From assembly GCA_016716365.1 (NCBI GenBank), contig JADJWM010000018.1:558001-622000 (forward strand): 64,000 nucleotides of DNA. Reading direction: 5' to 3'. Within the stretch, counting starts at the first letter, position 1, and every line of letters starts with the position of its first letter. A program made the translations under genes and the position numbers. The stretch comes from Chloracidobacterium sp. (GTDB lineage Bacteria; Acidobacteriota; Blastocatellia; Pyrinomonadales; Pyrinomonadaceae). A model generated the notes under the pieces. That model saw only the letters and a program-made list of their open reading frames with translations, searched no databases and was not told where the DNA came from. Of this stretch, positions 42,092 to 51,308 are shown one piece after another.

Positions 42092-44377
42092 CTAAGATAC
42101 TTTCTCGGATGCGTACTTAATGGCGTCGACCGCGTTCGGGTCTTCCAGGGCCGACAGGTCGCCCGGGTCTTCGCCGAGGTAGGCTGATCGGATCACGCGG
42201 CGCATTACTTTGGCATTGCGTGTCTTAGGGAGGGCCGAGACGAAGTGGATACGGGATGGGGCGAGAGGCTTACCCATGTCTTTAGCGACGAGCTCCCGAA
42301 GCTCGCTCGCCAAGGATGAAGGATGAGGGATGAAGGATGAATCCGACTCCGAAATTTCATCCTTCCGCCTTCCGCCTTCATCCTTCAGGACGCAGAACGC
42401 GACCATCGCGGTGCCTTTTACGTCGTCGGGGACGCCGATGACGGCGGCTTCGGTGACCAGCGGGTGGGCGACCAGCAGGCTTTCGACCTCGGCGGGGCCG
42501 ACTCGTTTTCCGGCTACTTTCAGCGTGTCGTCGCTGCGGCCGAGGATGAACCAGTGGCCGTCCTTGTCACGCATCGCCCAATCGCCGTGTACCCAGATGT
42601 TTTCGAAACGCCGCCAGTAGGTTTCGAGATAACGCTCCCTCTCCTGCCAGAAACCGCGGGCCATGCCGATCCAGGGCTGTTTGATCACAAGCTCACCTAC
42701 CTGGTTCGGGCCCACCGGACGGCCATTCTCGTCGAGAATATCGACGTCCATTCCCGGGCACGGAGCCGGGAATGAACAGGGTTTTATCGGCAGCAGCGGG
42801 TTGCCCATCAGGATCCCGCCCGCGATCTCGGTGCCGCCGGAGTAATTTATTATCGGCAGTTTGCTGTTGCCGACCTTTTCGAAAAGCCACCACCATGGCG
42901 CAGGATTCCAGGGCTCGCCGGTTGAGGCGAAGGCACGCAGCGAGCTGAGGTCGTGGCGTTCATGCGGTGGAATGCGGACGCCTTCGTCCGCAATCGCCGG
43001 TTCCTCCGGCGAAGCTGTCGTGATCATCTGACGCCCCTCGGGTTGTTGAGGCTCGTTCGGGCCGAACCGGCCCTCATTGCGGACGGGGGCGTCCGCGTTC
43101 CGTGAGGCGTCTTCGTTCCGTTCTTCGGCCGCCGCTAACGCACGAACAAGCGTAGGCGAAATTCCCAAGACCTCGACCTTATGTTTTGCGCAGAATTCCC
43201 ACATGCGGTCGGGCGTCGGGTAATCGGGCGCGCCGTCGTAGATGCAGATCGTAGCCCCGTTGATGAGCGCTCCGTAGATCAGCCACGGGCCCATCATCCA
43301 GCCGATGTCCGTGTACCAGCAGATCCGCGTGCCCCGGCCCACGTCCGTCCCAAACGCCATATCCTGCGCAGCCTTGATCGGAAAACTCGCATGCGTATGC
43401 GCGATGCCTTTGGGCTTGCCGGTCGTGCCGGAGGTGTAGAGGATGATCAGCGGGTCTTCGGCGGAGGTGGGTTCTGGAATGGCTAGCTCTTCGCGTGAAA
43501 GATACGAAAAGACCAAGTTGTAGTAAATAAAACCGTCGCCGATTTCCTTGTCCCATTTGGGTTGGCGAGTTACCATGAAAACGCGATGGCCCTGCACCAT
43601 GTCGATCGTCGGACAACGACGAACAGCCTCGCGCGCCACGTCGACAGCAATGTAGGGTTTTCCTCGTCGCGGAAAGTAATCACATGTGAAAAGTCCTTTC
43701 GCACGTACCGCATTCAATCGACTGGCTATGGCGTCAACCCCATATCCCGAAAAAACGGGTACCGCGATCGCACCGATTCGATTGATTGCCAAGAGTGTAA
43801 TTACTGTTTCCGGCACCATTGCCAAGTGAATGCCGATGGCATCACCCTTCTGAAAACCATAGCGTCTCAGCCCCTCCGCTACGATTCGAACTCTTAGAAA
43901 GAGTTCCGCGTAAGTAAACTGTTCGACTTTTCCTTCCTCACCTTCCCAGATCACCGCCGGCTGGTCTTTCATCTCGTCCGTCTGCCAGCGGTCGAGGCAC
44001 ATCGTGGTGATGTTGAGGCCGGCGTGGGCGAAGAACCCGGTCGCTACCGCTCCCGGTTCTGACTCCTGCCTCCCGTCTCTTGTCTCCTGTCTAGGTACCT
44101 CTGCGTCTTCGCGTCTCTGCGTTGAAAACCACGTAGGAAATTCGACGCCGTTCGAGGTGTCGAGCAGCTTCTCGTACGGCGGGTCGAATTTGATGTCGAG
44201 GAATTTCAGGACCTCTTCGGTGAATCGTTCGACGTCGTGGATGGAGAATTCGTAAAGCTCGTCCCAGGTCGAAACGCCGACCTGGCGCATGAATTTCGTG
44301 AGCTGAGCGCGTTCGATGACGTCGGGCGTCGGCGTCCAGGCGATGGGCTGGTCTTCGAGGAGGTTTGTGTCGTGCAT
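42092..44377 (-). CDS. AMP-forming acyl-CoA (acetyl-CoA-like) synthetase with three repeat-derived insertions
   Basis: The 761-residue enzyme activates a short carboxylic acid to its CoA ester through an acyl-adenylate. The A3 motif YTSGTTGKPKG (314-324), later NYSGGTEIAGG, GRSDDTLKVAGKRVGPAEVE and the catalytic Lys in TRNAKVMRR (Lys723) are intact. ACS-like N-terminal sequence is present. The family is normally about 650 residues; the excess comes from three stretches that translate repeats: residues 85-116, 419-470 and 664-691. All are in frame and stop-free. They lie between conserved blocks, consistent with surface loops. The start is preceded by a TCGTAAA heptamer array shared with the divergent SDR. 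Confidence 0.9.
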   Translation of the reverse strand: MHDTNLLEDQPIAWTPTPDVIERAQLTKFMRQVGVSTWDELYEFSIHDVERFTEEVLKFLDIKFDPPYEKLLDTSNGVEFPTWFSTQRREDAEVPRQETRDGRQESEPGAVATGFFAHAGLNITTMCLDRWQTDEMKDQPAVIWEGEEGKVEQFTYAELFLRVRIVAEGLRRYGFQKGDAIGIHLAMVPETVITLLAINRIGAIAVPVFSGYGVDAIASRLNAVRAKGLFTCDYFPRRGKPYIAVDVAREAVRRCPTIDMVQGHRVFMVTRQPKWDKEIGDGFIYYNLVFSYLSREELAIPEPTSAEDPLIILYTSGTTGKPKGIAHTHASFPIKAAQDMAFGTDVGRGTRICWYTDIGWMMGPWLIYGALINGATICIYDGAPDYPTPDRMWEFCAKHKVEVLGISPTLVRALAAAEERNEDASRNADAPVRNEGRFGPNEPQQPEGRQMITTASPEEPAIADEGVRIPPHERHDLSSLRAFASTGEPWNPAPWWWLFEKVGNSKLPIINYSGGTEIAGGILMGNPLLPIKPCSFPAPCPGMDVDILDENGRPVGPNQVGELVIKQPWIGMARGFWQERERYLETYWRRFENIWVHGDWAMRDKDGHWFILGRSDDTLKVAGKRVGPAEVESLLVAHPLVTEAAVIGVPDDVKGTAMVAFCVLKDEGGRRKDEISESDSSFIPHPSSLASELRELVAKDMGKPLAPSRIHFVSALPKTRNAKVMRRVIRSAYLGEDPGDLSALEDPNAVDAIKYASEKVS
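42308..42388. repeat. repeat insertion 3 in the acyl-CoA synthetase gene
   Basis: On the coding strand it runs AAGGATG, AAGGCGG, AAGGCGG, AAGGATG, then a spacer, then CATCCTT-type heptamers in the opposite sense. The array is thus an inverted repeat able to form a long hairpin. It encodes KDEGGRRKDEISESDSSFIP. Confidence 0.85.
42968..43123. repeat. repeat insertion 2 in the acyl-CoA synthetase gene
   Basis: It includes two hairpins, GCGGACGCCTTCGTCCGC (42974-42991) and GCGGACGGGGGCGTCCGC (43079-43096), each flanked by GGAAC/GGAAT or CGTTCC. The first reads ADEGVR on the coding strand, and the same DNA word reappears in dapB at 54111. The rest encodes Glu/Pro/Gln-rich sequence not expected in the family. 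Confidence 0.75.
44030..44125. repeat. repeat insertion 1 in the acyl-CoA synthetase gene
   Basis: On the coding strand it contains CGCAGAGACGCGAAGACG, then heptamers GACAGGA, GACAAGA, GACGGGA and GGCAGGA. After these comes the ACCGGGAGCGGTAGCGACCG core known from 12837-13146. It encodes STQRREDAEV through GAVATGFF. Confidence 0.85.
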
Positions 44378-44380
44378 TTC

Positions 44381-44503
44381 TTCGTAAATCGTAAATGGTG
44401 AATCGTAAATAGTAAATAGTGGGTGACAGACGAGATGTTAATTGATGGATCGGGCACTTGCCCCATCGGGCCAATTTACGATTTACTATCTACGATTCAC
44501 GAA
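44381..44503. repeat. inverted pair of heptamer arrays between acs-like and SDR starts
   Basis: TCGTAAA/TAGTAAA units (44382-44420) on one side face ATTTACG/ATCTACG units (44474-44503) on the other, imperfectly inverted, with 53 bases between. Each array lies at a start codon (44377 minus, 44504 plus), so both genes have repeat sequence where promoter and ribosome sites are expected. Confidence 0.8.
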
Positions 44504-45283
44504 ATGGACACATTGAAGGCATTTCCAAACGACCTTTTTGCGGGCAAAACCGCGATCGTCACGGGGGCGTCGCGTGGGGTCGGGCGTGCCACTGCCGTTC
44601 GGCTGGCCGAGGGCGGGGCGAATGTTGTCGTCAATTACCTGAGCAATGAGGCCGAGGCCGCCGAGACGGTCCGGATCTGCCGCGAAAAGGGCGTCGGGGC
44701 GATCGCGGTACAGGGCGATACGTCGCAGTTTGCCGACGCGGCCAAGCTGGCACAGGCCGCGATGGACGAGTTCGGCAGGATCGACCTGCTCGTGCTGAAC
44801 GCAGGCATTTGGGAAGGGGCACCGATCGAAGAGATGACGGAAGAGACCTGGAACCGCGTCATCAACACGAATCTGAAGTCGGCTTGGGCGATGACAAAAT
44901 CGTGCGTCCCTGCGATGAAGAAACGCGATTCGGCTGCGATTGTCATGGTATCGTCGACCTCGGGACAGCGAGGCGAGGCGAATTATTCGAACTACTCAGC
45001 GTCAAAGGGCGGCCAGATCTCCTTCACGAAGGCCCTGGCGACCGAGCTTTGCCCGAAGATCCGCGTAAACTGCGTCGCCCCTGGCTGGATCGAGACCGCC
45101 ATGGTAAGGCCCGCGTTCGATGACGAAGAATATTATCGCTCTGTCGTGAATTCGATCCCGCTGAAACGCGTTGCGACCACCGACGATATCGCGCTCGCGA
45201 TCTGCTTCCTTCTTTCCGATTGGTCTCGCCACATCACTGGCGAGATACTCAACGTAAACGGCGGCGCCGTCCTTTGCGGATAG
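44504..45283 (+). CDS. short-chain dehydrogenase/reductase
   Basis: A 259-residue NAD(P)-dependent oxidoreductase with a Rossmann fold. Cofactor motif TGASRGVGRA, the NAG strand (VLNAGIWEG), catalytic Ser in VMVSSTSG and YSNYSASKG (YxxxK) are all present. The C-terminal PGWIETAM and GEILNVNGGAVL resemble FabG/glucose dehydrogenase-like SDRs. ATG 44504 fits the family start; the frame upstream to 44423 is repeat sequence. It diverges from the acyl-CoA synthetase, but there is no evidence that they act together. The substrate is unknown. Confidence 0.9.
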   Translation: MDTLKAFPNDLFAGKTAIVTGASRGVGRATAVRLAEGGANVVVNYLSNEAEAAETVRICREKGVGAIAVQGDTSQFADAAKLAQAAMDEFGRIDLLVLNAGIWEGAPIEEMTEETWNRVINTNLKSAWAMTKSCVPAMKKRDSAAIVMVSSTSGQRGEANYSNYSASKGGQISFTKALATELCPKIRVNCVAPGWIETAMVRPAFDDEEYYRSVVNSIPLKRVATTDDIALAICFLLSDWSRHITGEILNVNGGAVLCG

Positions 45284-45404
45284 CACGGCACCTCACGCAT
45301 ATTATTGTCAGGTATTCCCATACCCATTTGTTTCTTCCGACAGGCTTTTTCCCCCATTGTGACGTGAGGCACAACTCGTTTTCGGGAAAAGTGTTATCGA
45401 GAAG

Positions 45405-46493
45405 ATGGATCAGCAGGTTCCCGAAATGAACGTTAACAGCCTCAGCGATTATCAAAGCCATTTTGCCGCCCGTCCGAGCAGTTCTTCATATGTCGAGAAC
45501 CTGATCGGCAACACACCGCTTCTTGCCGTTCATTGCCATTACAAGGGCCGGCGGCGGACCGTTTTTGCGAAAGCCGAGCACCTGAACCTCTCCGGTAGCA
45601 TAAAGGATAGAATGGCTTTTCATATCCTGAAGACGGCTTACGAAGCGGGCGAGATCCGCAAAGGGGACACCATCGCCGAGGCGACCAGCGGCAATACCGG
45701 CATTTCTTTTGCCGCCATCGGGCATGCGTTCGGCAATCCTGTACATGTGTTCATGCCGGATTGGATGAGCAAAGAACGCATCTCGCTGATGAAGAGCTTT
45801 GGAGCAGAGGTAACGCTGGTCAGCCGCGATGATGGCGGATTCTTAGGCAGCATCGCGATGGCCGATGCGTTCAAATACGAGCATCGCCGCGTTTTCCTCC
45901 CGCACCAATTCTCGAACCTCTGCAACGCAGAAGCCCATTATCAAACGACCGGGCCCGAGATCTGGTCACAGCTCGCGAAGATCGGCTTCGAGCCGGACGC
46001 CTTTGTGGCCGGCGTCGGGACCGGAGGGACGGTGATGGGTCTTGCCGCATTTCTGCGGGAAAAAGACCCTGACATCAAGGTCTATCCGCTTGAGCCGGCC
46101 GAATCGCCGACGCTTTCGACCGGGCACAAAGTAGGCAGTCATCGGATACAGGGCATTTCGGACGAGTTCGTCCCGGCGATCTGCGACCTCGGAAAGCTGG
46201 ACGAGGTGATCTCGGTCTCGGACGGCGATTCGATCCTGATGGCGCAGAAGCTTGCGGCCGACCTTGGGCTCGGCGTCGGGATCTCGTCGGGGGCCAATTT
46301 TCTCGGGGCGTTGATCGCGCTTGAAAGGCTGGGCGGCGAGGCTGTTGTGACGACGGTTTTCCCCGATGACAACAAGAAATATCTGAGCACGGACCTTGTC
46401 CATCAGGAACCAGTGAAGAGCGGATATCTTTCGCCGGATGTACGTCTGTTCGGGTATCAGACCATCGGTCGCGTCGACGCCGTCAGCCAATAG
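45405..46493 (+). CDS. PLP-dependent cysteine synthase-like enzyme
   Basis: The 362-residue fold-type II PLP enzyme is likely an O-acetylserine sulfhydrylase or cystathionine beta-synthase-like protein. The PLP lysine is Lys67 in NLSGSIKDRM. The phosphate/substrate loop is TSGNTGISF, the glycine loop GVGTGGTVMG, and the C-terminal substrate element SSGANFLGAL. The N-terminal 30 residues are extra relative to minimal CysK. A C-terminal tail beyond about 320 (KSGYLSPDVRLFGYQTIGRV) is unusual for CysK. No CBS regulatory domain is present. A ribosome site is weak (GAGAAG). Confidence 0.88.
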   Translation: MDQQVPEMNVNSLSDYQSHFAARPSSSSYVENLIGNTPLLAVHCHYKGRRRTVFAKAEHLNLSGSIKDRMAFHILKTAYEAGEIRKGDTIAEATSGNTGISFAAIGHAFGNPVHVFMPDWMSKERISLMKSFGAEVTLVSRDDGGFLGSIAMADAFKYEHRRVFLPHQFSNLCNAEAHYQTTGPEIWSQLAKIGFEPDAFVAGVGTGGTVMGLAAFLREKDPDIKVYPLEPAESPTLSTGHKVGSHRIQGISDEFVPAICDLGKLDEVISVSDGDSILMAQKLAADLGLGVGISSGANFLGALIALERLGGEAVVTTVFPDDNKKYLSTDLVHQEPVKSGYLSPDVRLFGYQTIGRVDAVSQ

Positions 46494-46530
46494 GCGCATC
46501 CCGCCGTCGTTGATCACTTCGAGTAAGAAG

Positions 46531-46682
46531 TTAGCCACGAATTACCCGAATAAAACGAATTATCGAGGGCCGGTCTTTTAACGGCCTTCTCGTTGTACGG
46601 GCGTATAAAAAAACCATAGGTGGTTTAGGTGATCGAGCCTATTTTCTCCTTCATTCGTGTAATTCGTGCAATTCGTGGCAAA
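46531..46682. repeat. inverted arrays of ACGAATT units around a hairpin
   Basis: TTAGCCACGAATTACCCGAA (46531) is matched in reverse by AATTCGTGCAATTCGTGGCA (46661), the two enclosing about 100 bases. In between, GGCCG...CGGCC (46569-46588) may end transcription of the cysteine synthase-like gene. The right array ends about 30 bases before the aspartate kinase ATG. Confidence 0.7.
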
Positions 46683-46713
46683 ATTCTTTTCGGTGATTCA
46701 ACAACCGACTGTA

Positions 46714-48087
46714 ATGAAATTCGGCGGCACGTCGGTGGGCGATGTGGCCGCATTCGAGCGCGTTCTGGGGATCGTCGCTTCGCAGGTTGAACGTCGGCCG
46801 GTAATCGTGGTTTCGGCGATGACGCGGGTCACCGATGCACTGCTGGCTGCTTTTGAAACGGCGAAGAAGGGTGAATTCGCCGAGGCGTTTACCAGTTTGG
46901 AGCCGCATTTCGAACGGCATGTCGAGGTGTCCAGGCATTTCATCCCGGACGGGACTGCCAATCCTTTTAATGGCGAGATCGATCTTGCACGCGGCGAGCT
47001 TTCGGACCTGCTGATGCGGACCTCGCGGCGATCGCTTCCGCTTTCGATGCTGAAAGACGCGATCGTCAGCTATGGTGAACAGCTTTCGTCGCGGCTATTG
47101 GCGGAAGTGTTGAGAGCACGAGGTGTGAACGCGCGGCAGTTCGATTCGCGGCGGCTGATAGTCACCGACGATGAATTCGGGGCGGCCCAGCCGATCTGGG
47201 AAGAGACACGCGAGCTTGTCCGGCTCGACCTGGGCCCAGCGATCGAGGCCGGCGAAGTGCCCGTTCTGGGGGGGTTCATCGCAGGCAATCGTGCCGGCGA
47301 GACGACCACGCTCGGCCGCGGAGGGTCCGATTTTTCGGCGGCGCTCGTTGCAGCGGCACTGGATGCGGGCGAGCTTCAGATCTGGACCGATGTTACCGGC
47401 GTAATGACCTGTGACCCGCGAATTTGCGGCGACGCCCGGACGATCCCCGTTTTGAGCTACGAGGAAGCGGCCGAACTTGCCTACTTCGGAGCCAAGGTAC
47501 TCCACCCGAAAACGATAAAGCCGGCGGTTGACCACGGCATCCCGGTCCGCGTCTGCAATACGTTCGAGCCTGCGGTCACGGGCACGATGGTAGTTTCGGA
47601 AAGCGGCCGTTCGCCGAACCGGATCAAATCGATCGCCCATAAGAAGAACATCACGATCCTTCGGATCACATCGGCGCGGATGCTCGGGAGCTACGGATTT
47701 ATGAGCGCCGTGTTCCAGGTGTTCGAAAAGTACCGTACCGTGATAGATGTGATCTCGACCTCGGAGGTCTCGATCGCCCTGACGCTGGATAACACCGCCG
47801 AGATCGAGAAGATCGTCGCCGACCTCTCGCGGTTGGGCGATGTCGAGGCCGATCCTGGCTATGCGATGATCTGCGTCGTCGGCGAGGGGCTTAGGGCTTC
47901 GACCGGGCTTGCGTCGAAGATCTTCTCGACCATCGAAGACGTAAATATCGCACTCGTCTCTCACGGGGCTTCGGCCGTAAACCTGACATTTGTGGTCAAA
48001 GAAGACCTGGTTCCCATGGTAATTCAGAAGCTTCACGGCGAGTTCTTTGGCCGCGAAAAGGACGGCGCGGCGGCGGGCGATCAATAG
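46714..48087 (+). CDS. lysC: aspartate kinase
   Basis: A 457-residue enzyme phosphorylates Asp, the first step to lysine, threonine, methionine and diaminopimelate. Signature MKFGGTSVGDVAAFERVLG at the N-terminus, GRGGSDFSAALVAAALDA and WTDVTGVMTCDPR are intact. Two C-terminal ACT domains (ITSARMLGSYGFMSAVFQVF, and ICVVGEGLRASTGLASKIFS) suggest allosteric inhibition, as in the monofunctional LysC/AKIII type. ATG 46714 starts just before the first strand; GTG 46693 is an alternative. No Shine-Dalgarno is seen for either. dapB and dapA occur later in the window but not in an operon with it. Confidence 0.94.
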   Translation: MKFGGTSVGDVAAFERVLGIVASQVERRPVIVVSAMTRVTDALLAAFETAKKGEFAEAFTSLEPHFERHVEVSRHFIPDGTANPFNGEIDLARGELSDLLMRTSRRSLPLSMLKDAIVSYGEQLSSRLLAEVLRARGVNARQFDSRRLIVTDDEFGAAQPIWEETRELVRLDLGPAIEAGEVPVLGGFIAGNRAGETTTLGRGGSDFSAALVAAALDAGELQIWTDVTGVMTCDPRICGDARTIPVLSYEEAAELAYFGAKVLHPKTIKPAVDHGIPVRVCNTFEPAVTGTMVVSESGRSPNRIKSIAHKKNITILRITSARMLGSYGFMSAVFQVFEKYRTVIDVISTSEVSIALTLDNTAEIEKIVADLSRLGDVEADPGYAMICVVGEGLRASTGLASKIFSTIEDVNIALVSHGASAVNLTFVVKEDLVPMVIQKLHGEFFGREKDGAAAGDQ

Positions 48088-48098
48088 GGACACATCAC

Positions 48099-49961
48099 TT
48101 GGACTCCTTACTCCTAGATCTTAAGCAGCACGATCCGGTACTGGCGATCATGGCAATGCTGGTGCTGGTGATGGCCATCGGTACGTTCGCCCAGATCATC
48201 GCTGACCGCATCGGTATACCGGCGACCGGCCCGCTTCTGTTTGCCGGCCTGATCTTCGGCAAGGCGGGGCTCGGCCTCATTCAGCCAGAGGTGCTGGGCG
48301 AACTGCTCAGCGTGATCGTAAAGGCATCGGTCGCGATAGTCGTATTTGAAGGGGGGATGCTGCTGAATGTCTGGGACATCCGCCACACTTCGCGGGCCGT
48401 TCTCGGGCTGGTCACGGTCGGTTTGCTGATAACCACGGTGCTCGGCGGCCTTCTCGTCCATTACCTTTTCGGCTGGAGTTGGGAGCTGAGCTTCCTTTTT
48501 GGTGCGATCGTGTCGGTGACCGGCCCGACGGTCATCACGCCGATCCTCGAAAAAGTAAAGGTCAATCGCCGTGTAAGATCGACGCTGGAGAGCGAGTCGA
48601 TCATCGCCGACCCGCTCGGGGTCATACTTGCGGCACTCGTGTTTACGGCGATCATCTCGCCTTCAGGTTTGCGGGACGCGCTTCCGACTGCCGCAAAGAC
48701 CTTAGGGGCCGGCGTTCTCGCGGGGGTGGGCGTCGCTCTGGCTGTATGGGTCGTGGCCGACAAGTTCCGATTTCTGCCCGCAAAATTCAGCCGGATCGGC
48801 ATCCTGGGCGCCGCTCTTGTCGCGTACACACTTGCTGAACTGATCGCGCACGAGGCGGGCGTGACCGCGGCGGCAGTGTCAGGCATCGCGGTCGGTTCGC
48901 TGAATATACCTCACAAAGAGAAGATCGAGGATTTCAAGGGCGATCTGGCGACCATCGCTATCTCGGCCGTTTTCATACTTCTGGCGTCGGGGCTCTTGAT
49001 AAGCGACATCACGGCCCTCGGGCTGCCGGGCATCGCCGTCGTTCTGGCGATGATCTTCGCCGTTCGTCCGGTCCGGGTGTTCCTATCGACGCTGGGTTCA
49101 GAGCTGAAGACGAACGAGAAGTGGTTTATCTCGTTCCTCGGGCCGCGGGGCATCGTGGCCGCTTCGGTCGCAACCTTTTTTGCTTTCGAACTGCGGGATC
49201 TCGGTATTGCCGGGGCCGAATCTTTTACCGCACTCGTATTCGCCGTTATACTTGCCACTGTCCTTACCCAGGGAACATTCGCCAAGCAGACGGCGAGGTT
49301 TTTTAAGGTTATGCCGAGACACATTCTTATCGTCGGGGCCGACGAAGCCGCCCGCATCCTCGCCAAACGGCTCGCAGAGGCGGGCGAATCGCTTTCGATG
49401 ATCGACACTGACACCGAGAACTGCGAACTCGCGAACGATCTGAAAGAAACTAACGTTTTCTGCGAGGACGCAACCGATCCTAAAGTGTTGAAAAAAGCGG
49501 GGATCCGCGATTCAAAATGCGTGATCGTGGCGACGCCGAGCGATAAGACCAACATCCTTATCTGTCAGGCGATTCGTGCCGAATTCGGCGACGTGCGGCT
49601 GGTCGCTCGCGTGAATGCGACCGCGAATGTATCGGCATTCGAGAACTCGGGGATCGAGGCGATGAGCCCGCCGGAGGCGACCGCGACCATCCTCGAGAAC
49701 ATGGTCCTGCGGCCCAGCTTTTTCAATTTCCTTTCGCTCGGGATGGGCGAAGAGCGGATGCGCGAGGCCGTTATCAAGCCACCCGTCCCGGACGGTGCGT
49801 CGCTCGCTTCACTTGAACTCGGCAAGGTGGTCGTCGTCGCCATCCGACGCGGTGAAGACCTCGTCACTCCCCGCGGCTCGACCCCGATCCGCCACAACGA
49901 TGTGCTTACGATCCTTGGTGAGGAACAGGATCTTGAGGATGCACTCGAACGCTTGATGTAA
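48099..49961 (+). CDS. CPA1-type cation/proton antiporter with TrkA-N domain
   Basis: A 620-residue membrane protein has 12 or so transmembrane segments over residues 15-400. They include the transport-site region FGAIVSVTGPTVITPILEKV and SESIIADPLGVILAALVF (conserved acidic residue in the core). The cytoplasmic C-terminus contains an NAD-binding RCK/TrkA-N domain (HILIVGADEAARILAKRLAE, residues about 408-530) and a TrkA-C-like end (LGKVVVVAIRRGEDLVTPRG). This architecture suggests nucleotide-regulated K+ or Na+/H+ exchange. The start is TTG 48099 or ATG 48150. It begins 11 bases after lysC on the same strand. Confidence 0.9.
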   Translation: MDSLLLDLKQHDPVLAIMAMLVLVMAIGTFAQIIADRIGIPATGPLLFAGLIFGKAGLGLIQPEVLGELLSVIVKASVAIVVFEGGMLLNVWDIRHTSRAVLGLVTVGLLITTVLGGLLVHYLFGWSWELSFLFGAIVSVTGPTVITPILEKVKVNRRVRSTLESESIIADPLGVILAALVFTAIISPSGLRDALPTAAKTLGAGVLAGVGVALAVWVVADKFRFLPAKFSRIGILGAALVAYTLAELIAHEAGVTAAAVSGIAVGSLNIPHKEKIEDFKGDLATIAISAVFILLASGLLISDITALGLPGIAVVLAMIFAVRPVRVFLSTLGSELKTNEKWFISFLGPRGIVAASVATFFAFELRDLGIAGAESFTALVFAVILATVLTQGTFAKQTARFFKVMPRHILIVGADEAARILAKRLAEAGESLSMIDTDTENCELANDLKETNVFCEDATDPKVLKKAGIRDSKCVIVATPSDKTNILICQAIRAEFGDVRLVARVNATANVSAFENSGIEAMSPPEATATILENMVLRPSFFNFLSLGMGEERMREAVIKPPVPDGASLASLELGKVVVVAIRRGEDLVTPRGSTPIRHNDVLTILGEEQDLEDALERLM

Positions 49962-50015
49962 ATGGTGACCGACGTTTAGGCGAAAGGGTGACCACTTGAC
50001 CGAGAAAGTGTTTTC

Positions 50016-51308
50016 TTAACTAGTAGGTGCTGACGAACCGGGAATCGACCGAAGGATCATCCTGAACATAAACCCGACCGCCAATGTCGCAAGACCCGTA
50101 CCGACGACGATCCACGGCAGAGAAATCGCCAATGCTGAGCAGAAGATCAGGCCGGTGGCTGAGATCCACTTCGGGTAGATCTTGTCCTTTTTCGCGAGAC
50201 GAAGGGCGCAGATATTTGCGATGCCATAGTAGATAAGGATCGTGAACGACGCAGCCGAGATAACGAATTCAAGGGTGCCAAAGACTGCCAGCACCAGAAT
50301 CACGCCGCCGGTCAAAATGATCCCTATGGCCGGGACTGCATGTTTATTGCTCACGTGCCCGAGAAAGTCGGGGAGGTCGCGGCGGCGGGCCATTGCGAAC
50401 ATCATCCTTGAAATGCCGACGATCTGGCTCAAGAGCACTCCAAACATCGCGGTCGTTGCCCCGATCCCAACCACCCAAACGACACCGGGAAAGGCGAACG
50501 ATCGCGAAGCTTCCTGCAGGGGCGATGATGTCGCAGCCAGCCCCGGGGCTCCGATCGAGCCGACGGCCACAATTGCAACTGCGGCGTAGAGCATGATCGA
50601 AACGATGATCGTTATCACGATCGCGCGCGGTATTGTCTTTTTGGGTTCGTGGACCTCCTCGCCAAGCGTTGCGATACGTGCGTATCCGGTGTAAGCAAAG
50701 AACATCAGGGCCGATGATTCGGCTATGCCGAGGATGCCGAACGGCGCGAAGGGAGTCAGATTAGCCGTGTCAAAAGATGGGATGCCGACCGCAGCGAAGA
50801 CGACAAGCGTTAGAAGGGTCACGGCGACGATAGCGGTGTTCAACTTGCCGGCTTTCTTGATGCCGAATAGGTTCGCTGCGGTCAGGACAAGAACGCCGCC
50901 GACGGCGGCATATTTCGCGGGGACCGAAGGGACCAGCTTGGATAAGTAAGCGCCAAATCCCAGAGCAACAGTACCGCCCGCGGCAAGCTTGCTGGCCAGG
51001 AACATCCAGCCTGCGGCAAATCCAGCTGATGGGCTAAGGAGCCGGTAGCCGTATTCATACGTGCCTCCAGACTGGGGATACGTCGCGGCGAGCTCTGCGG
51101 AACTGAGAGCGTTGCATGCCGCGGCCATCCCGGCAATGAGCAGGCCGATCAGGAAAGCGGGCCCGGCCACGCCGGCCGCGACACCGGTCACAACAAAGAT
51201 CCCGGCGCCGATGATCGCTCCGAGGCCGATGCCGACGGCATCAACCAGGGTTATGTCTCGGCGAAGCTCAGGCCGGACTTCGCTATTTTCGTCTTGCGAG
51301 TTTTGCAT
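50016..51308 (-). CDS. APC-family amino acid permease
   Basis: A 430-residue transporter starts at ATG 51308 (MQNSQDENSEV); ATG 51329 is also in frame. About 12 hydrophobic segments are seen, with the APC hallmark VGIGLGAIIGAGIFVVTG in TM1. Later come PQSGGTYEYGYRLL, MFFAYTGYARIATLGEEVHE and PKKTIPRAIV. It probably imports an amino acid; specificity is not predictable. Its start overlaps the end of the DoxX gene by 26 bases, so the two are co-transcribed. Confidence 0.9.
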   Translation of the reverse strand: MQNSQDENSEVRPELRRDITLVDAVGIGLGAIIGAGIFVVTGVAAGVAGPAFLIGLLIAGMAAACNALSSAELAATYPQSGGTYEYGYRLLSPSAGFAAGWMFLASKLAAGGTVALGFGAYLSKLVPSVPAKYAAVGGVLVLTAANLFGIKKAGKLNTAIVAVTLLTLVVFAAVGIPSFDTANLTPFAPFGILGIAESSALMFFAYTGYARIATLGEEVHEPKKTIPRAIVITIIVSIMLYAAVAIVAVGSIGAPGLAATSSPLQEASRSFAFPGVVWVVGIGATTAMFGVLLSQIVGISRMMFAMARRRDLPDFLGHVSNKHAVPAIGIILTGGVILVLAVFGTLEFVISAASFTILIYYGIANICALRLAKKDKIYPKWISATGLIFCSALAISLPWIVVGTGLATLAVGFMFRMILRSIPGSSAPTS

